The notes under the pieces were generated by a model. That model worked only from the letters and a program-made list of their open reading frames with translations. It made no database searches and was not told where the DNA came from. Positions 48,120-58,010 of a DNA stretch of 64,000 nt are shown here, in pieces; within the stretch, counting starts at the first letter, position 1; each line of letters begins with the position of its first letter. Source of the stretch: Epiperipatus broadwayi (lineage: Eukaryota > Onychophora > Udeonychophora > Euonychophora > Peripatidae); assembly GCA_028023455.1 (NCBI GenBank), contig JAQFVV010006337.1:1727001-1791000 (forward strand), written 5' to 3'. Made by a program: the position numbers and the translations under genes.

Positions 48120-49955
48120 AGAGTTATATGCCAGGTTATATTATAGTAGCAGCCACTGAAAGAGTCACTCAAAAATTACCTTTAGAAGAAGCAGTAAAAT
48201 TACACTGGAGAATTAAAAAAAACACTTGAGAAGCAACAAAAATTGAACTCAAACACATCCTATGGTGAGAAGAAAGCAATTAAATCTCTCAAAGTAGATA
48301 AATCTATAATTATTCTCCTTGCTGACAAAGGCAATGCAACAGTTGTAATGGATACAACTGACTATGACAACAAAATACAAAAAATTCCTCACAGCAGGCC
48401 AATAAAGAAAAGTGGCAAAAAAATCCAATACCAGGTATGGAAACAAAGTTACAAGCATTACTCAAAAAGAATAGCAAGTACTTCACTGATTCAGAAAAAA
48501 GTAAAATAACATCATATTAAAATTCCTCATCTTTATGGTCTACCTAAAATCCATAAGGATCATGTTCCATTAAGACCTATTATTAATTCTAGAGATTCAT
48601 CTTGCCAAAATTTGGCAAGATTTCTTCTCAATGCTCTAAGTCCTTTGGCATACACGATCCAGTCCTTTGTCAGGGATTCTAGACACTTTGTAGAATTAAG
48701 CAAGAACATGAAAATTTGAAAGATCTGACTTACTGGTAAGTTTTGATGTGGAAAGTTTATTCACGAATGCACCATGTGAAGAAGCATTGTCTATTGTAAG
48801 GAAAAGATTAAATGGTGATAATAGTTTACAACCCAGAACAGTTCTTCCTATTGATAGTATAATGGAACTATTAACATTCTGCATCAAAATAACCTTCTTT
48901 CAATATAACACAGAATTTCTTCCAACAAAATCAAGGAATGGCTATGGGCTCACTATTGTCTCCCCTGATTAGCAATATTTACATGAAAGAACTTGAAACT
49001 TTAGCTATAAAAACTACTCCACATCCACCTAAAGTTTAGCTTCACTGTGTGGATGATACATTTGTTGTATGGCCACATAGTGAAGCACTGCTACAAACTT
49101 TCTGGAAACACATCAACAACATATTTTCAATTAAATTCACAATAGAATCAGAACAAGAACAAAAATTGGCATTGTTAGATGTTCTTGTGACAAGACTCCC
49201 TCATGGCAAGATCAAAACTACAGTTTACTGAAAACCTACACATACAGAAAAATACCTAGCTTATACATCCAATCACACCAGAAACACAAAACATAGAGTT
49301 ATACTATCACTATGGAACAGAGCAAAAGAAGTTTGTTCAGAAACCAGCAATTTGGAAAAAGAAAAGATCTATATAGAACAAACTCTTATGAAAAATGGTT
49401 ATCCATCAGCTGTTATTAAGAAAATGTTAAATAGACAACAAAAAGAACCATCAAGAGAAAAGACAATTATTGGTACTGTAGTGTACCCATACATTCCAAA
49501 AATAGCAGACAAATTAAGGAAAATCTGCAATCAGTATAACATCAGAACAGCTTTCCAGAGCCATACCACACTATGAGGAATTCTAACATCTACAAAGCCT
49601 AAACTTGAAATGCTGAAAAGAAAAAAACTGCATCTATGAAATACCATGTGAATGTGGAAGAATATATATTGGTGAGACCAGTCCTCCCATTGAAAAGCAC
49701 TTGCAAGAACACAAACTGATGATTAGAAGAGAGAAAACAGATGTGTCTAAGGTAGCAGACCATGTATGTGCCAATGAACATATGTTCAATTGGGAAAATA
49801 CAAAAATATTGGATAGAGAAGAAAAGGTACAAAGAAGAAAATTTAAAGAAGCTGCTCACATGACAATGGCAAAAAATCCCATAAGCCAACCTAGTGTGAC
49901 TATACATAATGTATGGAAACCACTAATCAACTTTGCTCTTAGGAAAAAGTAAAGA
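48120..49955 (+). pseudogene. Penelope-like element: RT plus GIY-YIG endonuclease
   Basis: This is the best Penelope-like copy in the window. Blocks in order: AATERVTQKLPLEEAVKLHW; KAIKSLKVDKSIIILLADKG then NATVVMDTTDYD (family N-terminal block); YGLPKIHKDHVPLRPII; LVSFDVESLFTNAPCEEALS (RT motif A); CVDDTFVVWPHSEALL (motif C); and KLALLDVLVTRLPHGK. After a connecting frame (49352-49576) comes the GIY-YIG endonuclease: CECGRIYIGET, EKHLQEH, FNWENTKILDREEKVQ, and FKEAAHM with the expected Glu. Roughly six frameshifts or stops separate the blocks, so it is inactive. The N-terminus is probably incomplete. Confidence 0.88.
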
Positions 49956-50330
49956 AATCAGGGGGAACCTCATAGATAAGTATATGAAATTTCTACAGAC
50001 TGTTGCCTTTGGTAGAATGGCTCAGTTGGTTAGAGTGTTACCTTAAAATTCAATATTCAAATATCTAAGGGTCCAGGTTCAAATCCCATGCTAGTACTGT
50101 CACTGGTCAGGGCAGAAGCACCCGAAGAAGAGGGGAGAATAATACCTCTCAAAACATTATACTAACCTGTTTGATGTGCTATTATTAACAGTTGAATATA
50201 TTTGAAATATTTAAATAAAGTTAATTTTTTCTAAAGACATTCAATACACATATATTAAATTATGGAAATAGTCCAATATAAAAATGCAATTAGAATGCCA
50301 TCATCACAAATCTTCAGGAAAACATTATAC
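49956..50330 (+). mobile_element. Penelope 3' module copy C (tRNA-like + hammerhead-like)
   Basis: The best-preserved tRNA-like head: A box TGGCTCAGTTGG at 50018-50029 and B box GGTTCAAATCC at 50076-50086, both matching pol III promoter consensus. The core follows: CCGAAGA at 50122-50128 (one change from CTGAAGA), a perfect 5-bp stem AGAGG/CCTCT (50129-50133 with 50145-50149), and CAAAAC where CGAAAC is expected. The tail has AATAAAGTT at 50214 and GGAAATAGTCC. It lies about 60 bases after the GIY-YIG frame, in the same arrangement as copy B. Confidence 0.68.
50018..50086 (+). ncRNA. tRNA-like head with A and B boxes
   Basis: The D-arm side TGGCTCAGTTGGTTAGAG is tRNA-like and the B box is canonical at 58-base spacing from the A box. 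The anticodon arm is not recognisable (TTAAAATTCAATATTC region) and no paired acceptor stem is visible, so it is a tRNA-derived pol III promoter sequence rather than a tRNA. Confidence 0.6.
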
Positions 50331-51420
50331 GCCAGGTTGTTTTTAGCAGGCATATATATAAGTATTTTTGTATTGTTAATCAACCCATTATTATTGGGGA
50401 AAGTACAGAAACTAACTTTGAAAGTTGGCTTGCAGATCTTTTTTATTTTGTTCATTAACCCTGGAATACAAGTCATGCTAACCCATAATTTATTTTCAAC
50501 TTGCAGTTTTAAATTTCATTTCATATCTCCATGAAATTATTTAATAACATTTGTCAGAATGTTTTTGTTATACCTATAATACATAGATTTCTAACATAGT
50601 CATCTATGTTAGTTTTTTTTTATCTGCTTCATATTTACAAACTATCACATTTTTCTTAAAAAATGCTTTAAATCCTGCAAATTTATGAGCCATTGGTGTT
50701 TTAGATTATGGATGGATAATGCATCTAAATTCAAGTGACTTTACCACCATTTTATAATCCAACCTCTTTTTATTTATTTGGATTAAATGTCTAAATATTT
50801 TATGCTGTGTGTGTTATTTTCATGTTTGAAAGTCCATGTTAAAACTGATTCTTTCAACAATAATTCATACACACATATAACTTAAAGTATTCAGATATGT
50901 TAATCCAAAGAAACAAAAAGAGGCTGGCTTATAAAATGATGGTAAAACCATTTGAAATTAAAGGCACTATCCATCCACAATCTAAAACACCAATGGTTCA
51001 TAAAATAGCAGGATTTCTTAAGAAAAATATGACATTTTGTAAATACAAAGCAGACAGAAGAACCACCAAAGATGGATACCTTAAAAAAATCTATGTAGTA
51101 TAGGTTAGTGCAAAAACATTCTGATGATATTAAACAATTCCTAAGAAATATATAGCAAACTTTAAAAACACAAACTGAAACTAAATCATGGGTTAGTATG
51201 CTTTATATTCTGAGATTAACAAACAAAATAAAAAAGATTTGCAAGCCAGTTTTCAAAATTTATGTATTCCCTCTAATTTTAATAGATTATTTAATAACAC
51301 AAAAGGACACACGACTGCATATTATGGGGAATCTAGAGATAAGAACTAGATTAGTGCAGCACAATTATTTATATAGGATGCTAAAAACAAACCCAGAGTA
51401 TAAATCTGTTTCCTGGAACC
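50320..51420. repeat. Long inverted repeat, about 480-base arms
   Basis: The left arm (about 50320-50795) is the reverse complement of the right arm (about 50890-51420). Shared right-arm landmarks: AAAGAGGCTGG, CACCAATGG.TCATAAA, TTAAGAAAAAT, ATCATGGGTTAG, and AAAATAAAAAAGAT.TGCAAG. Both arms keep matching peptide-level sequence (NKIKKICKP-F-K) on opposite strands (50255-50476 minus; 51198-51455 plus). The frame AYKMMVKPFEIKGTIHPQSK in the right arm also looks once-coding. The left arm's outer edge merges with the tail of Penelope module C. Confidence 0.88.
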
Positions 51421-52439
51421 ACAAACTATTTCCTCATAGCTTTAACCCACAATGAGTCAATCTAGTGTGTATGGAATGCAGTGATAGAAGAAGAAAGGTC
51501 AAGAAGGCATGGTTTATTGCAAACCATAGAAATGTAATAAATAAAATAGTGTCAAATTATCTACCACAATATATGGAACACTTAAATGGACTAATTTAAA
51601 TAAAATGCATGCACAATTACATTATAATATAAATAAAGCAACAACAATAATTAATTAAAGAGAGCTATAATCATTATGAACTTCACCAAAAGAGCACTCA
51701 GCTTTAGATTATAAAGAAAAAAGAAATTTATTATGAAGACAAACAAACATATGCAAATTTGAATTACAATTTCTTTAAATATATATTTAAAAATATATAA
51801 ATTACTGACTAACTATAATCAGTATTGCCTAAGTTTTCAAACCTAACTCGTAATAAAAAATGTCCTGAATACATGCCTTTTGTTTAATTTATTATTTGCT
51901 TCATCATTATTAAAAGTTATTATTTTAAAATTAATATAAAATTGTATTAATTTTGAACATACACCATAATTTAATAACAACTTGATTATTAAAAAAAATT
52001 ATTACAAATTGTTTATGATTTTTATAAATTGCAAAAAAATATACATATGTTTAAGATTCAAAATGTTAGAGTCAAGCTGAAACTTCGAATTTAAATTTTA
52101 ACTCAAAATGTTAACATTAGAGGGCAACACTGTTAAAGCACAATTGTGATATAAATTTTATCATGTATTGCAATTCTAATTGATTTACGTTCATATTAAT
52201 AGTTACATCAATGACAAATATTTTTTTTTCTTTTAATAGTTCTTATACGGAGGAAAGATTCATCTTAACCTTTCTTAATTTCCTAAATGCATATAATCTT
52301 TATTATGATTACAATGAATTGTAAAAAATAATACACAAAAAAGTGGAAGTTAAGATAAAATGTGAGAGAAAAGGAAATAAAAAAGAGTAAACAAAAGAAT
52401 AGCATTAAATATTTACTCAGAATTGTGCTAGATTTTTGA
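51421..52439. other. Gene-free stretch
   Basis: No supported feature. About 150 bases after the palindrome, one frame (DRRRKVKKAWFIANHRN) has the same once-coding character as the right arm and may belong to the same element. Confidence 0.35.
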
Positions 52440-52660
52440 AAATGGAAATTATGATACAATGAAATTTATTATAATGATATGAAGTTATATACTTAAGACA
52501 ATTATCTTCAAGCTATTTAATGATATTTAGCATTACTTCATTTAATGCAAAGAATTTGAAAAAACAAACAATTAAAATCATGCAACTATCATTATATATA
52601 TATATTTGTGCTTGTCTGTTTACAAATGTCGCATTTGGTATGCAGAGATAAAGGGTGTAG
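52440..52660 (+). repeat. Dispersed repeat, copy 1
   Basis: Matches 58230-58450 in the same orientation. Shared runs are TTATCTTCAAGCTAT.TAATG, ATTACTTCATTTAAT, AATTAAAATCATGCAACT, and a following TA-rich block with GTCTGTTTACA. Non-coding. Confidence 0.75.
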
Positions 52661-54499
52661 TAATGTATATGCGCATTTACTCTTTGGAGATAAGCTAGGC
52701 AAAGAAAGGAAAGGTTAAAGCCATTTAAATGTAAGAATAAAAAAGCATTTTAAAAAGCAAACAGTTCATGACACTGAGTTAGGGATGTTTTATTTTGTGC
52801 ATATGTGTGTATAATATTTATTATTTACACATTCATAATAATACATATATTTTAAGTCATTTTTAAAATAATCTATACAGTAATTTTTAACATGTGTAAA
52901 GTGATTTTAAACTTAATTATTAAAAAGATAATAATAATATATGATTATTAACATATTTATAAAACAATCAATAAAAGATTATTCTTTTACATATGGGCAT
53001 TGCCCTATATTATAATTAACATTATTTTAAAAAAATAATTTTAAAAGAAAACAAAACACATCCGAAAGGAATTTTATCATCTGCTGGGTATTTTAAAACC
53101 TTATAGGAGAATTAGATCATCTGCAGTTTCTCAAATCTCCATAACTAAAATGTCTAACAAAATTTTAGGTTCAATGGCAGGCTGAAATTAACAAGATACT
53201 TCTTAGAAATATGAACTAACTTCATGCAGAAATATCATAAATTGTCGTATCCTTAAACAACTTGATAAATAAAATAAGGAAATACATACAGAAGGAATCA
53301 TCAATATTAAATCTTATAAATAGAATAAAGAATTAAACAATAAAAGAAATAAAGTTTGCAATCGACATCCACAATACAAATACCACAGCTCTGAAATAAA
53401 TAATTAGAAAATAATTTATATTTATGACTACAAACTAAATTAGAGCTAGACATTATACAGACATCTCTATTTGTGTGTAAGGTACTTGTACACTGTATAA
53501 ATAAACTTTAATATACACTGTCGAAATTTAAGAAAGAATTTTAAGATGTAAATATTACAAATATTATATTATTTATTGGTATTTCATATAACATGTAAAA
53601 ATGTTTTATAAGTAATGCATATTTTATAATAATAATTGGATAATTTTGAATATTTAAAGTTTAAATAATATTTTAGGGTTATTTTAAAAATAAGAACAGC
53701 TTCACATGGGTTTATGGATGATGAACATAGTTAAAAAAATAAATTATTTATCAGCCAGTTAAATGATTTATCAGAGTTTAAAATATAGACAAGTTTAGTT
53801 TGAATGTCATAAATTGTAATAAAATAAATGAATATAGAGCAAGATTGAATGACCAATTGAGATCATTGGATAATGCAGATAACTTGAATTTAAATAATTT
53901 TTGAACTTCATTTTATATATGTTGAATGATTATGTATTAAATGTTTGCTATAACTTTATAAAATCTTGTAATAAAATGATATATCAATTTAGGTAATTTG
54001 AAAATAAGAATTTATTCATTCCTTATTTATGGAGATGTTGGGTTTGAAATGTGTATAATCAATATTAGTAACAAACATGAAAATGTTGAAAAAAAAGTTA
54101 AAGTTTGAAATAAAAGTTCTATTATGTAAATATTTATCTGTCTCAAGAATATAAATTCAGATGTGTATTTTTGCTTACTTATATAGAAATAATGATGAGC
54201 ATGCTTGCAGATTTGTATTCCTGCTTTTATATTGAAAATAATTATATGCATGCCCATTGTTTATTTATAGTTTGATATTCTATACTGGCAATGAAAATTC
54301 TGATGTCTGATAATTAGTTTGTCACATATTAGTGTGTATTGACATTATTAATGGGTATTGATATAATATTTTAAGGTCACAGATATTGATGCATGCACTT
54401 TTTGTAAACAGAACTATTAAGAAATATAAATCATTGTTATAATACCAATAATTATGCACTTTTAACGCTTGTTAGAAAAGTTATATCTATTAATAATTT
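52661..54499. other. AT-rich gene-free stretch
   Basis: No gene seen. The minus-strand open frame at 54027-54257 has no motif. Confidence 0.4.
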
Positions 54500-54505
54500 A
54501 TTTAA

Positions 54506-55030
54506 TGCTTAGCGCTTTCAAAGCTCCATGGCTTCATACTCATAGCTGCATGCAGTTGATAGTGATGAGGGGGAATATTCTAATTTATGTTAATTAGTTA
54601 GGTGTTTCGGTATTTTATTTAAATATTGTTTGGATTAGTTTGTCCATCTTTTTGAAATGGCGAAACAGGTGTCTTTTCTATTAATTGATTGTCATTGTTT
54701 ATGAAATATGCCTCCTTTATTTTGCACCTATGGTCATTTCTCTCTTTCCACATTATTCTGGGGTTGGTGGATTCAAATCTGTGTCCAGTAGCTTTTTCAT
54801 GTTCCAAGAATGCTCATGTAAACTCCTTGTTATTCAGTGCTCTTTTATACATATATATGTACTGGGATGCTCTGTTTGTAATGGCAGTTTTTGTTTCCCC
54901 ATAATATGAGGCTCTGCATTCGGTCTGAGGGCATTGTATTTGATACACCACTTGAGATGTTGATTTGGGATCAAGTTTATCTTTTGAATTGTTTATTAGT
55001 CTATTGGTGTTCCAATCACATTTTCCTAAT
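54506..55030 (-). pseudogene. Penelope-like GIY-YIG fragment, third family
   Basis: Minus strand. The frame runs NTNRLINNSKDKLDPKST, then VVYQIQCPQTEC and YYGETKTAITNRASQ (GIY-YIG core, with YYG replacing YIG), then after a frameshift EHEKATGHRFESTN, RIMWKERNDHRCKIKEAYFI (family Glu helix) and a polar C-terminus ending at 54619. The RT is missing. This family differs from both other Penelope-like groups here. About 80 bases beyond the stop (54540-54506) lies ATGA-AAGC-loop-GCTT-TGAAA, a second hammerhead-like remnant at the same position relative to the ORF. Confidence 0.68.
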
Positions 55031-55731
55031 CATACTTTAAATGTTGTGATTTATGATAGCATATTTATCACATATATCTTATATTTGCTTCTTTATGGAG
55101 AACTGATTGTAATATAAAATAACAAGTCATAATATTACAGTTGGAAAGGTTACTAATATTACAGATAACATATATAATATGACAAAAAACATCATGCACA
55201 CTACAACTTCATGCTTAAATCCTGTTTGAAGATCCCATATTTATTTAAATTTATATGATCCTTATGATATTATGCACAATCACTTTTGCATGATACATTA
55301 AAGTAATAATGTCATAGAGCAGGGGTCAGCAACCTATAGCACCCATGCCATGCTTGGCACGTCAACAATTATCAATGGCACTCGGAATAAATTGAAATAG
55401 TAAAAATATATATTTTAATTACAGCGTCTTTTTTTTTTTTTTACATTCAACATTGAATTTATGATTAAATCATTATTTATCAGAAAATAATACACTTGAC
55501 TTCATTTAAAAAATATTTTTGTTTGCAAGTGAAACAAATTTTACATATTCACATTTTACTTCTGATAATATTAAAAAATGAGATTGTAATCCAAAAAAAA
55601 AAAAAACTTTATTACGTTATCAATTCTAGAAAGCTATTTTCAGTAGTTGAATGGTAAATAATTGATGCTCATTGGTGGTGCTTCTTTCAAAAAAGAGATT
55701 CTCAAGGTATATACTGACTGAGATTCTCAAA

Positions 55732-56075
55732 ATGTCCCACAAAAGACAAAAACATGGTATTCACTCTTTTCAAGACTCTTGGACAAATGAATATGGATTT
55801 GTACAGCAAAAAGATCGTGCTGTGTGTACATTATGCTGTGAAAGTATTGTGTGTCGTACCTCAAGTGTACAAAGACATTATCAAACTAAACATGTGTTCA
55901 TGTTTAAAAACTCAGATGAGAAAAGTGAAGCTATAAAAAGAGCTGTTTCTGCCTTTAAGAAACAAACTACTTATTTTAATCAAATAATTGGAACCCAAAA
56001 TAAAGTCACTGAATGTAGTTATACAATTGCTCATTGTGTGGCTTTGCATGGACAGTTCATCAAAGAAACATTTTG
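55732..56075 (+). pseudogene. hAT transposase N-terminus with BED zinc finger
   Basis: I start at ATG 55732 (MSHKRQKHG), because this family begins with Met followed by basic residues; the open frame extends 20 codons upstream. The finger is CTLCCESIVCRTSSVQRHYQ then TKH, a C-x2-C ... H-x4-H BED finger that binds the transposon ends. The following KKQTTYFNQ and a conserved helix lead to IAHCVALHGQFIKETF. The frame ends at 56075; homology moves by one base near 56070, so this is a frameshift and not the natural end. Confidence 0.82.
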
Positions 56076-56738
56076 AAAAGTGCTGAAATCTTATTCAGTG
56101 ATCTACCAAATAAACAAACGATACTGTCTCGAATTCGAGAAATACCAGCTTCTGCAAGATCAATTCAAAGAAGAATAACTGACATGGCCAAAGATGTAAC
56201 AACAAAACAGAAAACCAGTTTACAACAAGCTGTTGCATTCAGTGTTGCTGTTGATGAAAGCACTGATGTAAATGATGTGGTGTGCCTAGCAATAGTTGCA
56301 CGATATTGTGACAACAATCATATTTATGAAGAATTGTGTTGCTTGATTCCTCTTACTGGTACAACAAAGGGACATGATATTTTCACTGCATTTTTCAATT
56401 ATTTTGAAAATCAGAAAATTAACATAAATAAAATATTTAGTGTTACTACTGATGCCAGCCGTGCAATGGTCGGAAAGGAAAAGGGATTTGTTAAACTTCT
56501 TGAAAATCATATTAAACATCGAATATTGAGTTTCCACTGCATTATACACCAGGAAAATTTAGTTGCAAAAATCTCATCACAATGCTTGAATTCTGTAATG
56601 GACACTGTCATTAAAATAATTAATTTCATAGTTTCTTGTTCTTCATTAACCATACATAGGCAATTTAAATCCCTTTTACAAAAAATGAATAGTTCATATA
56701 TAGACCTCCCACACATAGGCAATTTAAATCCCTTTTGA
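56060..56738 (+). pseudogene. hAT transposase catalytic core
   Basis: A continuous frame with FSVAVDESTDVNDVVCLAI (first catalytic Asp), a beta-sheet stretch, IFSVTTDASRAMVGKEKGF (second Asp) and ILSFHCIIHQENLVAKI (C/H-rich H-x-I-HQE block). All three signatures of the hAT RNase-H-like fold are present. The frame ends at 56738, just after the start of a second 59-base unit of a tandem duplication, which put the frame out of register. Confidence 0.85.
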
Positions 56739-56772
56739 AAGAAATGAATAGTGCATATATAACCTCCCTCTA
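56655..56772 (+). repeat. 59-base tandem duplication in transposase
   Basis: CATAGGCAATTTAAATCCC starts at 56655 and again at 56714. A period of 59 is not a multiple of three, so the duplication by itself destroys the reading frame. The units differ at several positions, so it is not very recent. Confidence 0.88.
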
Positions 56773-57632
56773 TACAGCAATGTTTGTTGGATTAGTCAAG
56801 ATAATGTCTTGAACAGGTTTGTATCATATCTGAAAGAAATCAAGATGTTTCTTGATGAAAAAAAAAACATCTGGAAATAAATGATGAAGACTGGTTATGC
56901 AAATTGATGTTTCTGCCTGATATAACTCAATACCTGAATGAGTTAAACTTGTATTTGCAAGGGAAGGGTCAAACAGTACTAGAACTTTTTGAATATTGGA
57001 AAGGATTTGCATCAAAATTAGATATATTTTGCCATGATATTACCACTAACACCTACAAGTACTTTCCAAATGTAAAGGCCCATGCAAATCAATTTAATGT
57101 TAATAAAGATGAACTTCAAAAATACATTGAAGCTCTCAGAGAAGAATTTTCCAAATGATGTGAAAACTTCCAAACACACACACCCATATTTTCTTTTCTC
57201 ATCAAACCTGACTTAATTGATTTAAAGATGACTTCATTTGATTTATCTTTTTTTGAGTGGATGAATATTGATAGTTTTGAAATGGAATTAATCGAATTAA
57301 TGTTATCAGAATTATGGAAAACTAAATTTGTAGAATTGTGGAAAACTCTTGAAGGGAACTGTCTAGACAAGTCAGCTGTCATTCTCAATTGTTGGATATG
57401 ATTACTTGGAAGATTTAATTCTTTGAAAAAAACTGCTTGTGCTCTGCTTTTGGCATTTGGTTCAACTTACTTATGTGAACAAATTTTCTCACATATGAAA
57501 AATATTTTGAGTTCACAAAAAAGTTGCCTAACACCTGAACATTCAGAAGCATGCATGAAGCTAAAAGTGACCAATTACATACCTGACATTGAGCAATTGA
57601 GCAAAGAGGTACAAGGGCAAGGTTCACATTAA
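56773..57632 (+). pseudogene. hAT transposase C-terminal half
   Basis: Sense-like sequence resumes around 56780 in broken frames (YLKEIKMFLDEKK). The 84-codon frame 56904-57158 includes LPDITQYLNELNLYLQGKGQ. The stretch TPIFSFLIKPDLIDLKMTSF and MLSELWKTKFVELWK follows. The C-terminal hAT dimerisation block at 57423-57632 is ALLLAFGSTYLCEQIFSHMK and LTPEHSEACMKLKVTNYIPD, conserved in the GTF2IRD2/ZBED-like group. Stop 57630-57632 is the natural end. Two or three frameshifts and a nonsense codon (57400 region) inactivate it. Confidence 0.8.
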
Positions 57633-57838
57633 TTTATTTTAATAATAAAAAATGGCTAATCATATTAGAATTCATGATATTTTTTTCTTATTTAAATTAT
57701 ATATTTTGTATAGGTAAAAAGTTGTAATTTATAATTTGTAATATAATTTTTAATAAGCATGTTAAAAATTACAAATTAAAAAAAAGTACTTTTCACATGA
57801 TTCTAAGTATTTTAAATACTGAATGACCAATAATATAA

Positions 57839-57936
57839 GATCCAGTTATAATGAACTTCAAAAGTATATATTATATAGTAGTATATATTATATACTATAA
57901 TATTATATATAACTTTGAAGCCCATTATAACTGAAC
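57839..57936. repeat. Small palindrome inside the hAT element
   Basis: Arms of about 45 bases: CCAGTTATAATGAACTTCAA on the left pairs with TTGAAGCCCATTATAACTG on the right, with a TA-rich centre. It is absent from the coding part and likely a nested MITE or a hairpin in the subterminal region. Confidence 0.82.
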
Positions 57937-58010
57937 CAATTTTGATAATATAATATAATAAGATTGGTAAAATCATGTTGGCACGCGGAATAATATTCCC
58001 TGTTATAGAG

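Larger units (their letters stand above)
55320..58002 (+). mobile_element. hAT DNA transposon (BED-finger type)
   Basis: The left end is CAGGGGTCAGCAACC and the right end on the opposite strand is CAGGGAATATTATT, so only about five terminal bases are inverted. Flanking octamers TCATAGAG (55312-55319) and TTATAGAG (58003-58010) are an 8-bp target duplication with one mismatch, as expected for hAT. Subterminal TTGGCACG motifs occur at both ends, and the left-end sequence is the one typical of ZBED/GTF2IRD2-like hAT families. It encodes one transposase, broken by several frameshifts, a 59-bp tandem duplication and a nested palindrome. Confidence 0.82.
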
